Assembly (NCBI GenBank): GCA_050084985.1 | Contig: JBITNC010000001.1 | Coordinates: 202,492,001-202,556,000, forward strand | DNA from: Nageia nagi | Taxonomy: Eukaryota; Pinophyta | Length of the DNA: 64,000 nt | Direction: 5' to 3' | Shown here: one piece after another, positions 13,790-26,194 of the stretch | How the letters are laid out: each line of letters begins with the position of its first letter | Numbering within the stretch: position 1 is the first letter of the stretch | Translations under genes and position numbers: made by a program | The notes under the pieces: model-generated | Databases searched by the model: none | The model's input: only the letters and a program-made list of their open reading frames with translations | Told to the model about the DNA's origin: nothing

Positions 13790-14257
13790 TTCCTTTTGGT
13801 ACCACTTAATCACCTTCAACCATTTGTTGTCCACCTTTGGATAATCATCTCAAATACCTTATAGTGTATGGGTTTTCCAATCAATCTTGACACTCATGGT
13901 GAGTTTCTAGTGGTTGGTGTGAATGTAACCCAACTCAAATAGCCACTACACTCTCATAATAATGTGAGGATGCCATTTCAAAGAGTAAACATAGAATTTC
14001 TCCTTAATTGTGTAACTTTGTAGCCTCACCCTAAACTTCTCAACAATGTTATCCACTAAAGTGAGTTTCCCATTGGCATTGGAAACTATGAATCCTTTGA
14101 ACTCCTTGTTCTTTAGGTTCTTCATTTCTATAAATCCTTCATCAATGAAGTTATGGGATGCTCTCAAATCAATCAAGACCATCACATCCTTTCCACTTGC
14201 TTGCCCCACCATCTTTAGCGTGAGGTACTTCTTCACTCCATGGATTGAAATGATCAT
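13790..14257 (-). pseudogene. Element C aspartic protease and start of the RT linker, decayed
   Basis: The minus-strand frame begins MIISIHGVKKYLTLKMVGQA and reads VMVLIDLRASHNFIDEGFI, the RVP_2-type retropepsin motif of Ty3/gypsy elements. In the family the catalytic triad is D-S-G; here it is D-L-R, both changes explicable by C-to-T or G-to-A transitions, so the active site is dead. After the 103-residue open stretch a broken frame continues with ELGYIHTNH and KLTMSVKIDW, the region that links protease to reverse transcriptase in this lineage. The homology then stops at the minisatellite. Element C thus appears truncated before pol. Confidence 0.75.
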
Positions 14258-14289
14258 ATTCTCTAATGATTCTTTTTCCCTAGATGCCT

Positions 14290-15841
14290 TTTAATCTAAC
14301 ATATCCATGCCAATATCCAAATCTAAACACCTCAATGTAGTTCACATGTCTTTTTCCTTAGTAACTATGCCTTGTCTCCTAAGTCTTCTTACAATAGAAG
14401 TACTTGCCTTCTTCCCTCATCTTCCTCCAAGTGACTACATTCAAATAATTCATTTTAGGTAGGGGGAAGGGTTTATCCTTACTAATACCCTCCTTATCAT
14501 GAAAGATCTTTTATGAGGTCAGCCACTTATATGTCTATCCTACCTTGAGGGATTTCATTATTATACCTAAATCATATACAACTTAGATAACTCAAAGGCT
14601 CCTTGGTAAGGATACCTTGATCATCCCCTATAATAGCTCCATTAATCCCTTTTTAAATAAGGATGTCAACTTCTCCTCCTCAATAATTTGGTGAATCATG
14701 AATGTAATATTCTAAAACTCTAATACATATTCATTGATCACACCTTCCTATCTCAAATATATCAAGTTTTGAAAGTAATCATTCTCTCTCTTTCTATCAA
14801 ATCTCTTCACCAACTATCTAGCAAACTCATCAAAAGAGGTAATGTGTGAGTAATCATGAATGATTACTCCATGGTACCATAATTTGAGGATGTTATCCTC
14901 AAATCATAGTGATACAAATTGTATTGCATCCTCCTCTACCATATTCAAGCTTAAGGTGAAGTAGGTCTATAGCTAATGTATCCAAACTCTAGCAATCATC
15001 CTCTTTCCATAATAGAATGGTCCTTGCATCTTGTTGATATTTTGTTGTAGGTCTCTCTTATCTCCACATGAGCTACTTAAAATATGTGGGCAATGTGAAT
15101 TTCTCCCCTTAAACCATATATTTTTTAAGTAACCATTGAATTTGATATCTCTCTTCAACCCTAGATCCAACATGGAATACTCTCTAAAAATTTCATTCAG
15201 CTCTAGTATGTGAAGAACCTTGTTCTTTACCTCATCTCTAGACTTCTTGGTAAATATGCACTTGGATGATCTAGGGATAATGGGTTGTTACCTCATATTT
15301 CTAACATCCTTATCTAGGTACCTCCCTAGGAGATGGTTAATACCTTGTAGAGCTCTGTATGAATGGGATCTTAGGAATGTGGGTTTTAGATGAACCATTG
15401 ATCCATGATGAGTAGATTCTCGATCTCTCAAATTGCAAGATCTCCTTATAGTCATATCCTAATCTACTCTATCATCCTCTCATAACTCCTTTGCTTTATC
15501 TTGGATAGGATGTGGGGGTATAATGTGCCTCTCTAGATATTCCCAACCTTTGACTTATTTATGGATGGTGTTCATCTTCTTATGCATGGTTGTGATAGCT
15601 CTCATCATGTTTTTTATGGTCAAAATGAGCTCATTAAATCACCTCTCAGGTGTGGATTCTTGAGTTGGCATAGGTTTCTCCTTCTCACTGATGTATTCCT
15701 CCCTCTTAGTGCCTCATTCTCCTCACTAGAATTTCCCTCATTAGAACCTTCATTTGTCCATGGTTGGTGATCCACTTCTTAGGTAGCCCTAGAAGGGGTC
15801 TCTTTAATTTGTGACTTTTTGCTCTTCCTTATGGATACCAT
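14290..15841 (-). pseudogene. Element C gag, decayed
   Basis: A likely start (MVSIRKSKKSQIKET) lies at 15841-15839. Toward the centre the frame reads FDEFAR, LVKRFDRKRENDYFQNLIYL and IIEEEKLTSLFKKGL with in-frame stops between them; this is the conserved retrotrans_gag core of plant gypsy elements. A remnant of the zinc knuckle (KYFYCKKT) lies near 14400. Five of the six stops I read in the core are TAG, mostly where Gln is expected. The order gag then protease on the minus strand matches the adjacent protease entry. Confidence 0.75.
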
Positions 15842-17600
15842 ATCCTTTCTCATAATGTATCTAGTGTAGTAATGATGAACTATCAATATCATTCATAGGT
15901 TATCCAAATCTAAGCTTTGATAGTATTGTAAAATCTTAAATGCAATTTTAGTACAATTTTATCAAAATCAAATAAGTATGCTCTAATGTTTGACCTAGAG
16001 TATCCATATTAAGCCTCAATAATGTAAATATGTCAATGTTTAGCCAAGACTCATAGATATCAATGAATACAAGCTAATAATACCAATGTATAGCTACAAT
16101 ATTCAAGAAATAATAAACACACTAAAATGTTGTAATATGAAAGCATACATAAGATAAATACTTGGATCCAAGTGCCCAATGATTGTATAGAAGATAACAA
16201 TGATCAAAGATACAATACCACACCCCTAGGGATGGATGTTTGAATCAAAGGAGCTAACAAGGGTGCAATATATGTCTCTCACTATTGGACAGATAGATGA
16301 TGAATGGGATAGTCTCGGTCCCTCATAATTTGAATTCTCTCCATCAAAGGAGCCCTCTTGAAACCCTAAAAACCATTGAAGGTAGAATTTCAACCTTGAA
16401 ATACCACCATATGGGCTAGGGTCCTACACCAAATTTGTAGAATAATAATATCCCTCAACCTACTAATCCTCCTAGATATTACATTTAGGGATCTTACTTA
16501 GCATTACACTAAGACTCTTGTCCTATAAATAAAATAAGTGATAATAATATTTTTGTATATCCAAAAATAAGGTTCCAAGGGCTAATATAGCTTTCTTTGA
16601 TCTAGATCTCACCTCAATATCATCATACAATCCCCTCAAATCCTAACATTGGTACCTAGGAATCATTATAGGCTCAACGTAGGTATATGGGCCTCCCTCA
16701 TTGTCAACATAGGTTTAGGAATGCATGCATGGACATCTAGGGGTAATGTGGGTGTCATGGGTCAATGTGGGGGTATAGAAGTCTCCTAAAGGTTGGTACA
16801 TGTGTATAAGTGCTTCCATTTTCAACATTAGGACCACTAATTGCTCAACCATCCATTAAGTGCTAAATAGACCTTAGGATTCCCATAATAATCTATCAAT
16901 ATCTCCAAGTATATTAAAATAACTAATCTACATTTTGGAGGGAGATGTCCTATGTGGGGCTCATAGTGGGGTTCAATAACCCATTAAGTTTTCAATCCCA
17001 AGTACTAACTAAAAGCATAATTAAGTAATTAAATATAATACAAAGGTAGAATCCATTAAATTCCAAAATTAAGTACAATAATACAAGGGGGTGGTCACAA
17101 AAATGTAGTTACCAAATAATGAATTATGATAAAATAAAACACTATTATACTACCAAATACTAAAAAAGGTATTATGAAGATAAATAGAATCACCATATGG
17201 AATTAGATGCTCTCTTCACCAATTCTGAAATGTTTTATAGAGGTGAAGTCATCTTCAAAATCTAAGGCTTAGTATATTGAAGAACTACAATTTGTGTGCC
17301 TTGTGATCAACCCTTACATATCATTGATACCTTGAATCCTAGTGAGAATGAAAATGAACTCAAGCAATATGATATTGATACAAAGAGATGATAACAAATC
17401 CTCAAAAAAAGTAATTTTACAAAAAATCATTGTTATTCAAATGATGGAATAATCATGAGTTGACTTAATTGATGTTTGATTATTTGATAGGGAGTCTTTG
17501 GATTTGGATCTTCTTTATATTTGAGTGTCTTATTTCTTGATATATATAATAATTGCATAGCTTGGAGTATTTTTCTTTATATTAGTACTAATTACATTTA
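15842..17600. other. Probable 5' leader and LTR of element C, not delimited
   Basis: No gene is seen. On the minus strand TTTGGTGTAGGACCC (about 16421-16435) is a possible primer binding site, which would place the LTR edge at a TG at 16436. No second LTR copy was found in the window, so the boundary is unproven. The stretch 16640-16860 is richer in G and resembles short degenerate repeats. Confidence 0.3.
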
Positions 17601-19960
17601 TTATGATGTTTCTTTTAGTCCTATTAATATCTTTTACACCTTTATACATTTTTTACTTAAAATATGATTTTATATTAGATAGAAATCATATTTAGGTGGC
17701 TACAAATATACTATTGACAAATATGATACTAAGGTGAAAAATCAATAAGTTATAATTTAACATTAAAAAACTACATAATGCTTCTACTCAAAATTAAGAA
17801 AGCTAAACATGACATGATAAGCCAAATACAATTATACCCATAAGTGTAAATGTAAATAAAAACATAATGATATCAAATGGGTATGATGTAGTGTACCCTC
17901 GCTCAACATACTCTTTTCTACACATAAAATTTAGGAATATTTTTTATTTATTTATAGTGATAAATTGGATTTGAAAATTTCATGGGATATTAAGATGATC
18001 CACATTGAGTTAGTGTCAATGGCCAGTTGATCCTCAAGTGGGTTAAGTTGTTCAACTACTGGAATTGATCAAGTCCTTTATTTTTGGATTTCACCTCCCT
18101 AATCCTCCACAAATTAGGTTGGATGCCAAAACATGATCCCACCATTGCTAACCATTAATATTCTACTATGAAAATTCAATTTGATCATGCAACATTTGGG
18201 TTTTGGTTTCATCTTGGGGCCCATATCACCCAAGATGATGCTAATCCAAAACTTAATCATACGAACTATATGAGTTAATCATCCATAATACATGTGGGTA
18301 AAGTGTATCAACCCCATAATAATCATCATTTAAAATCACTAATCTATTATAAATAAATTAATACAACATATATCCTCACTCGATATAGTGTAGTTTTATC
18401 GGTTACTATCCGTTATCCTAGGATAAGATAAATAACCTTAGCATATCTATTAGTTAGCATCCCTAATATTCTGAGCCCTTGTTCCCATATCTTGGGAATA
18501 AAATATATTTAGGAAATGATTCCTTGTCAAGTTGTTGGTTGAATTTATGTTCATTTTTGAGTTGTTTGACTATTCCTAATCCTAGCTAGTCCTCTTGTTA
18601 TAAAGGAACAAGGAACAACATTCTCTACATTATTTAGAAATAATTTCTACATTTCAATTATCAAAAGAATATCATAATATTCAAGATCTTTATATTAAAT
18701 ATAACAAAATTATATTTATATTTTGAACATACATCATCAACTAAAATGGTAAATAACATATTTTGTTAATGCATTCAAGTAATAAAAGCATAATATTCAT
18801 GAACTAATTGTATAAGTGTTAACCAAAGATGATTTATTTTACATTTGTAAATATAAAAGTGCTACTTTATCCTTATGATATATGAAGTAACTATTTAATT
18901 TAAATTCTATTACAAAAATTATAAATATCAAATAATTTAAATGAAATTAAATTTATTTATTAAATTATTTTTACCCCATTCATACTTCATCTCCATAGTT
19001 ATACACATTCACTTATATCAATTCATAAATATTCATATTTATTGACTTAAAAATATTAGAACATTATATTACTAAATTCAAAATCCATTCATCACATGAC
19101 ACAAGGATTTTATTAACATGAAAAACTCATGATATTAATTCAAGAAGCAAAACTCACAAGCTTTAAGTTGCATCCAATAATCATTTTATTATATAATAAG
19201 TCTTAAGAACATCATAGTGCATTTTATTAAACTAAAATACATGAACTAAATGTAACATTTTATGATAATACTTGATGTTCTTATATTTCTTCTAGATGAA
19301 AAAAAGTTCTTCATTCATTCTTCCTATAGGAGCTCCTATATCAATTGTCTTCCTAGTCTTTGCATAAATTTGTGTCATATTGAAAATATGCATTATTACC
19401 AATCCGAATAATGCATTCAACATCTTTCATACCATAACTCATTTTCAAACAAATCCTAGTTCTTTCAAGTAACACTTTTTAATTAGTCATATTATCATTC
19501 TTCAAATAATATGATTAAAAAAAAAAACTTTTTCATCATGATCATTTATTAAAACAACATAGGGATCATAATCTCATACACTATAACCCACAAATTCATA
19601 TCCTAGTTAAATAATAATAACACTTCATTTATCATGATAAATAAATTGATACTTCTCATCTCAATATTATAATGAGAAATTCATTGATTTGGTTGTAGTA
19701 TTTCTTACTTGTGGTGTCTCCTCTTAACCTATATTTGACTACCTATATTTTATTCATAACATAATCTATAACTCCTAACCCAATATCTATATCATGATTA
19801 AGAGCATAATGCTATTTTTCCATATATTGATAACTCCTATTTCTTAGATTTATCATATAATCATATTATAATCCATATGATTGATGGTTTCAACATATCG
19901 ATTGTCTATAAATTTAACAATATTCAATATTAGAATATCTTACTATATTATTTGATAATA
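17601..19960. other. Old AT-rich sequence flanking element D, no gene recognised
   Basis: All frames are closed and no domain, LTR or repeat was recognised. Its right end is the insertion target of element D; the sequence continues at 27907 after the element. Confidence 0.5.
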
Positions 19961-19965
19961 CTTAT
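19961..19965. repeat. TSD CTTAT, left copy, of element D
   Basis: CTTAT directly precedes the TG of the left LTR and recurs exactly at 27902-27906 after the right LTR. Five base pairs is the normal target duplication for LTR retrotransposons. Confidence 0.9.
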
Positions 19966-20890
19966 TGTTAACACATAAAAATGAATTTATGTTTTTAAAT
20001 CAATAAAATTAATGAAAACATGCTTGGTCTAAATATATGTCTTGAATGTCTTAATGTGATAATATCAATGTTTGTCTTGAATGTGAATTTTATAATGATT
20101 ATCTTGAATATTGCATGAATTATCTTGTTTATTGGTGTGGTTATCTTGAATGTTGTGAATTAGCCTTGTTTATGTAGATGCATGCCGACCCATGGGTTGT
20201 ATTATCAATTATCTATATAAATAAGGGATCTAATAGTAATTCCATCATCAAGGATACACATGATCCCACGTATGGTCTTGATAATGGCAATCATATTGTA
20301 AGGTGTCTCTTGACATTACCTATCAAGCTGGATTTTGTGTATCCCCTTCTTGCGAGCATTCTAAAGAACTAAGAGACTTATCTGAGTGTCATACTGCAAT
20401 TATCTCAATATTTGAGTGGAGGTGTAGACTTGTTGGAGACAGATTATAGCCTATCAAAGGCCACCAATGCTCCTCTGTGGATGAATACAGATTGCTAGCA
20501 TTCCTATCCAGTGCGATGAACACTGCCCATGACCTTCTTCTCTAACTTTTTAGTTCTGTGATTTTAGATATGAACAACATTGGATCCTAGGACTTCATCA
20601 ATAGCTTCATTTCGAGCACGCTCCATGAGGTGGGTATATAACTTTTGTCTTGATAGGTGGTGTCATCTTATGCCTGACTATGTATACATATGTCTTAATA
20701 TATTGTATAGTTTGAGTTTTGCAAATAATTTCGAGTTTATCATTTGTTAAAATACTTGTTCTATTTCTACAGTTGATTATCTCTTTCATTATTTTGTATA
20801 AATCATTATCCGTAGCTCGAATACAAATATATTGGGTTTGTAGATATTTACCTGCTTATTTATTTGCATGCTCAATTTTATTTGTAAACA
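19966..20890 (+). repeat. 5' LTR of element D, 925 bp
   Basis: It runs from TGTTAACACATAAAA to TTTGTAAACA, so the ends are TGTT..AACA. It matches 26978-27901 along its whole length. A small frame at 20178-20372 is kept in both copies but that is explained by their common origin and carries no domain. Confidence 0.93.
20214..20223 (+). promoter_or_regulatory. TATA box of element D 5' LTR
   Basis: TATATAAATA followed by AGGG is a strong plant-type TATA box, about 250 bp into the LTR and in the sense direction. The same box is kept in the 3' LTR at 27226-27235. Confidence 0.65.
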
Positions 20891-20892
20891 TT

Positions 20893-20910
20893 TGGTGAAC
20901 CCGATGTGAA
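20893..20910 (+). other. Primer binding site of element D
   Basis: TGGTGAACCCGATGTGAA begins two bases after the LTR end. The TGG start fits the CCA end of a tRNA. I could not identify the tRNA with certainty. Confidence 0.7.
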
Positions 20911-21136
20911 ACATGCTTGCTAATTCAAAAATGGACAAAGATATAGATGAATATCATAACCTAAGAGGAAAAGAAAAACATGGAAAGGAATAGAACCAAC
21001 TAGGAAAAGTGCTAGACTAAACAAAAAGAGTGCTCCTTAGATTATCGAAGATAAACTTTCAGATGAGGAATCCTATCATGGTGATTTCAAAGATAATGAT
21101 AGTTTCGATGGTGAAACCCTAGAAAATATCAGCCAA

Positions 21137-21607
21137 ATGTTCAAAAAGGATTTGTCAATAACCATGTACCAACCCAACAAATTCAACAACTGGAACCTTA
21201 CCGAAGAAAAACTTAGGTTAGTGCAACAGTTTATGAAAGATTTTGGGATGTTCTACAAATTTGCTATAGACACTAGTACAACATACTCTTTCCACTACCT
21301 ATGGAAATTCAAAACTACAAACAATCTCACATCAATCATTAGAGCATATTTCATCAAATCAAATTTGACTATTATAGAAGATCATGAGAAATTTTATGTG
21401 CCATGCTTTAACCAACAAATTTCCACTCCTAACGATAGCAAATCAAATATTTGTGGATCTATGTCATCTCTAACCCTTGTTGAATATGTTAGAAATCATG
21501 AGACAATAATACAGGAAGAAATGAACCATGAGTATTCAGATGAAGAGGAAGTGGTACATTTTAATGAAGAGTCAGAGATAGAGCTTGAAATGGACCCTAT
21601 AGCATAG
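21137..21607 (+). pseudogene. Element D ORF1-like N-terminal frame
   Basis: A 156-residue open frame lies about 230 bp after the primer binding site and 430 bp before the gag core. The first part is not recognised. The tail, NHEYSDEEEVVHFNEESE, is strongly acidic. The frame opens upstream of its first Met (ENISQ precedes it), so the true start may be earlier in another frame, for example an ATG at 20931. It takes the position of the accessory ORF1 or the gag N-terminus of Tat-type elements. Function is unknown. Confidence 0.5.
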
Positions 21608-22031
21608 AGACTGGTTGATGCTTACCCCTATTGGTCAGATTGAGAAAAAGAGATTAAAGAAGTAGAAGTAAGAAGGGTTATCAGCATAGGATCTTATCAG
21701 AAATTACAATCATGCATAAAAGAGATCATCATAAGAGAATTAGAGATGCAACTAGTATAGGAATGGAGGGAACAAAATTTAAGATTCACCCCAAGAACAT
21801 CAGACCATGAGAAAGAATAAGAGATAGAAGGGTGTAAAACTCTAGAAGATAAGTCAGATCAAGATGACACAAGTAAATAGAGGCAATGAGAGATAGCAGA
21901 ACAAAGAATGGCATAGCTTCAAGCAATGGTCGAGTAGCTCAAAAAGTTAACATTATTACATGATGAAAAAGCAAATAAATATTTAACAAAAAATCATCCT
22001 CTTTGCACAAGAATCAGAAGAAGAACATGGG

Positions 22032-22609
22032 AAGTTGAAGACATCAAATTTAGCAAGTATGACGGTATAAGTGATCCAAGGATACACATCATGATTTTTG
22101 AGGAGGCAGCTTGTAGTCACCTTCATGATGCAGATATGTTAGCTAGGTTATTCCAGCTCAATCTAGGAGAAGAAGCTTCAGAATGGTTTTATGACCTAAA
22201 GGACCAAAGTATCACTAGCTATGGATAGTTAAAATAGGAGTTCTTGGATCGGTACCAGCACAGTATAAAGAAAAAACCTACCATCATGGATTTGGCTAGA
22301 ATGAGACAAGGGAAGAACCAATCATTTGAAGAGTTTGTAGTAGCTTGGAAGAAAGTGGTGACATACATAGAGTTAAGTGAAAAGGAGTTGAAGCAGATGT
22401 TGATAAAGTCACTAAGGGATGAGGTGATGCTCGAATTTTTCAATTATCTAGAACAACCCCTTATAGAAATGATCCTATCCATGATCCAAAAAGAGAGACA
22501 CTTGATGAAAATTGGTTTATGGGGGCATAAGAAAGATGAAAAACCAATACCAACCAAAGTGATAGCTATAGTTACAGCAACCAAAGAGTCACAAGGACCC
22601 ACCAAATAG
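22032..22609 (+). pseudogene. Element D gag core, decayed
   Basis: The frame reads FSKYDGISDPRIHIMIFEE, then LNLGEEASEWFYDL and FLDRYQ, followed by RMRQGKNQSFEEFVVAWKK. This is the retrotrans_gag domain in the right order: the D-G-x-x-D-P start, the W-F motif and the region with ESFxEFVxxWK. Stops interrupt it near 22229-22238; 22244-22609 is open for 121 residues. Upstream, 21610-22030 is a stop-ridden spacer in the same frame, most stops being TAG. Gag would form the particle for reverse transcription. Confidence 0.82.
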
Positions 22610-22698
22610 AGAACCCTAGAGCATATACCAAAGTTACCAAAGATCATGATGAGTTGTTATAGTCATTGGTGCAAAGAGGTTTGATCTAGTTACCACTG

Positions 22699-22938
22699 GT
22701 GAAACAAAGAAACACAAGAACTATAGGAGGATTTTGTAGATATCACAGGGTTCATGGCCATAAAACATGTGAATGTCTAAAATTCAGAGATATTATTCAG
22801 GATTTAGTAGATAAGAAGGCTATCTCATTCAACAAACTAGAAGAAAAAAGAAAGGCTCTAGTGCACATAGATAACGAAAAATTGGGGATATATAAGAACC
22901 TAATGCCACAGCATGGTATCAGAATACTATTTTCCTAG
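22699..22938 (+). pseudogene. Element D gag C-terminus with CHHC zinc knuckle
   Basis: The open stretch reads GFCRYHRVHGHKTCECLKF. CRYHRVHGHKTCEC gives CX2HX4HX4C with all four ligands kept. It is followed by IIQDLVDKKAISF, which matches the same segment in family B (IQDLIDQNK..SF) and element A. Such a knuckle binds the genomic RNA. The frame ends at 22938; the protease expected next is absent. Confidence 0.82.
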
Positions 22939-23369
22939 AGGTACATGATAAAGGGAATCAAGATCTTATAAAGATAGTTAGAGGGACAAAAGAATGAGGC
23001 TAGCACCAATGGGAGCTCTAGGCTCTCCAAGGGTATCATTTGGTAGATTGATATGACTAAACTAACACAAAAAAAAAGAGAGAGAGAAGCTAACAGTCAA
23101 TCCACGTTACTAACAAATGTCATGATGAAGAGATTAGGGAGCTTCATGATGTCATAACAGGAGCATTGACATTATATTTTATGCTAATAGGACCATCGAT
23201 GGTCCTCTTTTAGTGGGAAACATAAGAAAGTCAAAGGTTTCAATTCCCCCTGTAGTGTGAGAAGTTAGAATTGCAGGTTGTGTCATTGGCATTCATTTTT
23301 AGGAATCACAGAACATCAGTTTCATCCATCACAAGCACACATACAAGAGAAATCAGGTAACAAAATGTG

Positions 23370-23370
<1 letters not shown>
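22939..23370 (+). other. Post-gag segment of element D, no pol
   Basis: About 430 bp with stops in all frames. It contains a short GA-rich run (AAAAAAAAAGAGAGAGAGAAG) near 23068. No protease or polymerase motif is seen. The sense coding part of the element ends here. Confidence 0.6.

Positions 23371-23408
<38 letters not shown>
23371..23408. repeat. (TA)n microsatellite
   Basis: A pure TA run of about 36 bp separates the sense gag part from the antisense gene of element D. Confidence 0.95.
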
Positions 23409-23409
<1 letters not shown>

Positions 23410-23476
23410 TGAAAAATCAAAATGTTTCTATTTACAGGAAGTCTTAATACAACTGGATGAGATCACATAGAATGAC

Positions 23477-25692
23477 CTAGAATCTCCTACTAGAGCCCCC
23501 TCCCCCTACACTAGAGCTAGTAGCCCTGCTAGATGAGCCATCCCTACACCATGCCTTGTACTTCTCTACATGTGCCTTCTCCTCACTGATATGTCTCTCA
23601 TCCTGGTGAAGCTACTCATAGAGGACTTTGATCTCTTTGTTGGCTGCTTGTAGGTCCTGATAGATGCTAGTATAGTCCCCTCCTTTGAACCATAAATGAC
23701 CCTATAGCTCTTCAATCTCTGCATCCTTCTAACCAATTTGACCATGTAGCCTAGCCATCTCGACCTCAGGGTCTTGGTCATTTGTGACATAGCATAGACA
23801 TATCATGTTAGTCTTTTGCATATAATGAAAGCAAAAAATCAAAAGAAAGCAAAAGAGAAAATAAGCTACCATCATCATCCTCATCATTATCTTCCTCCTT
23901 TGCATCTGTATCTACCTCATCCTTAGGTTCATACTGATCCTAGTCTGGATCTATCTCCTCATTATCATTATGACCTGCATCTTGAGATGCATCACGGGCA
24001 TATGTCAGGCTACTCTCTCCTCCCCACCCTACTGCTATGTAGGGAGCATCCCATCTGGTCTGTATATCCCCTGTGTCCTCATCCTCTCCTGCATCATCAC
24101 CTGAGTTAGCATCATGAATACCTATGCGGTGAGGATGATGTTCCCTCCACCAGTCTAGGTATTCCTTCATATGGTCAGGTTCATCCATGTCATCATCAGC
24201 CCCATAGTTGGAGTCCTTGCTAGGGGACTCCCAATTTGAGTCCCAGTTAAGTACTAGCTCATAGTCCTCTAGGAGGTGCCTACTACGATAGGAGCACACC
24301 ACTATCCTACAGTCACTTGGTATACCCTACTGGAGGTCAAATTGATAGAGTACCCACTCTAGCCTGTATGGCTCCACCAGTGCCCTACGTGCCTGTATGT
24401 ATGTAGGGTGTCTCACCCATGCCATCTCCTGTATGTCCTCCTCGCACTCTAGTTCACCCCCCCAATAGGGATGCCAGTGTATCTATGCCTCCCGTAGTAG
24501 GTCAAATTACACCCACCATCCCTCTAGGTCCACATTAGGGAAGCTTGGTCCCTCTATCATTTCCCACCATTGCTAGGTGGGTACACCATCTAGCTAGTCT
24601 AGGGGCAATGTCATTGGTCTAGAAATGATAATGTGGTCGTATGCCCACACCTGTAGTATCATAGAGTGTGCTACCTATCTCCCCCCTCTCTCCACCTCTG
24701 TAAAGTTGTGGAGGTCATGATAGAGTTGTGCCAGTATCACGAGGCACCATGCATATCGCTATCTATGTGTCACCATGTCCTGTATGATAGGAACCATGCC
24801 CACGAGGAAGGTCTCACTACTCTTGTCTGGGTAGACGATGGCATCCAAAAGGTAGACAATGAGGAGCCTCATCTGTAGGTCACCCCATGCTGAAGGATCC
24901 TCTAGCACATGTCTCATTAAGGACACACCCTCTTCCTATGATTTACCTCATCTGACCCCATCAACCATGCAACCCATACCTTTGCTTGTTCTAGGCTGGG
25001 AATAGGAACCATGTTCACTAGCCTCCCTCTGATAGGAAGTCTGGTGATCCTGTATACATCCTTTAGCATCACCATGATCTCATTAGTCAGAAGGTGAAAG
25101 GTGTTGGAGTTTGGATCCCACCTTTCCATCAAGGCTATCAGCATATCATGATTATGAAACATGTAATCAGCAAATACTAGGTAACTAAAAGAAATGTCCT
25201 CCAGAATACTCTAGGCCTCGTTAGTTTGTGGCCACTGTTGGGCAGTGGTAAAAGTGGCACTCTTGCTGGATGGTCACATAAGATACGAATGATTCTATAA
25301 GAAAAGAGTGATAGAGAGCAAGTTAGTATCAGATATGAAGCAAAAATAGCAAAATGGTATAGGTAAAGAAGACCACCCATGGTCTAAACTAGGGCAAAAA
25401 GGACCATCAGCAGTCCTATTCCCATACACAAGGGTCAACAAAATTTGAAGTACAGGTTCATACAGACGAGTGTGGTATAGCCATAAGACTAGAATGTTGA
25501 AAAATGAAATAAAGAAGTAAAAATGATGGGTTGAGGTATTCAACAGGTAAACCCTAGGGGCAACTTGGAAAATCAATATGCAGGGTAGCTAAAATCTGAA
25601 GGTAAGTAAAAACATACCAAGAAAAAGGTAAGAAATGCAATATACCTAATGATCGATGGGAGAATTGGCCACCAAGGTAGCTCTATGTCCAT
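23477..25692 (-). pseudogene. Antisense plant mobile domain gene inside element D, decayed
   Basis: The gene runs opposite to gag. Frames read in order: LVFADYM...LIALMERWDPNSNTFHL and EIMVMLKDVYRITRLPIRG (25162-24950), the hallmark of the plant mobile domain of MAIN-like and transposon-encoded proteins. In a second frame LLIVYLLDAIVYPDKSS, LVILAQLYHDLHNF and MILQVWAYDHI (24870-24630) are the later PMD blocks. Then comes a 120-residue acidic segment (24302-23940) with DDDMDEPDHMKEYLDWW, a coiled-coil-like segment (23785-23560) and a Gly/Ser-rich end (GGGGSS) with stop at 23477. The start at 25692 (MDIELPWW) is a guess: an intron with GT at 25645 and AG at 25295 is possible, but the frames do not join cleanly to the PMD frame. 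Ten of eleven internal stops are TAG. GC content exceeds that of its neighbours. PMD proteins act in gene silencing and genome stability in plants; any role for this copy is unknown. Confidence 0.75.
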
Positions 25693-25860
25693 CTCAATGT
25701 GTGATTGGTAGGGCCATAGTGTGTAATACAGCAGTGCAGAAAATATCACCCAGTGATAGGGATAAAATCACCAACTAGAACTCTCCAACTCAGTCTCCCA
25801 AGCTCTAAGATATTCTTAGCTCTGAAAATGATAGTGTGACCAAATGAGGAAGTGTGGGGT

Positions 25861-25870
25861 CCCTTTTATA
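25861..25870 (-). promoter_or_regulatory. TATA-like box for the antisense PMD gene
   Basis: On the minus strand TATAAAAGGG is a near-ideal TATA box about 170 bp before the proposed start at 25692. It suggests the antisense gene had its own promoter rather than relying on the LTR. Confidence 0.5.
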
Positions 25871-26194
25871 GAAATATTAGGGCACACACTTCAAGATAAT
25901 TTTGATTTTGGCATTCAGTGTGCATGGGTAGGTAACCAAGTATCAATCTAGAATCCAAGGGTGATTCGCTACAGCCTAATCTTCATGGTTTTTGATAAAT
26001 CCTCAAGAAAAGGGTCACCTATAGTCTTAGTTGAAAATCGCATGCATTCTAAATCTTCCAGAGAAGGGCTTCCTGTGTCCCTTTTTCTATTCAATTAGCT
26101 CATCCAAGTATCACAGGTACATCATAGATGCTTGATCGATGTTATATCTAGGATAATATTGGTTTGAATTTCATATTTGCAGGGCTATATTATT

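Noticed and set aside
13491-13844. Several 61-65 residue frames on both strands
   Set aside because: They result from the degenerate minisatellite at 13195-13760.
16418-17600. Complete LTR for element C
   Set aside because: Only a possible primer site and one TG edge are visible; no second LTR copy supports it.
19270-19760. Possible copia integrase tail on the minus strand
   Set aside because: Only faint resemblance (a G-Y-S-like block) with many stops; not enough to call.
20178-20372. 64-residue frame conserved at 27190-27384
   Set aside because: Both copies lie in the LTRs of element D; similarity reflects LTR identity and the product has no domain.
21750-25260. TAG recoding as Gln
   Set aside because: TAA and TGA stops and frameshifts occur too, and several unrelated elements show the same bias; mutation is the simpler explanation.
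25295-25645. A confident intron in the antisense PMD gene
   Set aside because: GT and AG are present, but the exon frames do not join cleanly with the PMD frame, so I keep it as tentative only.
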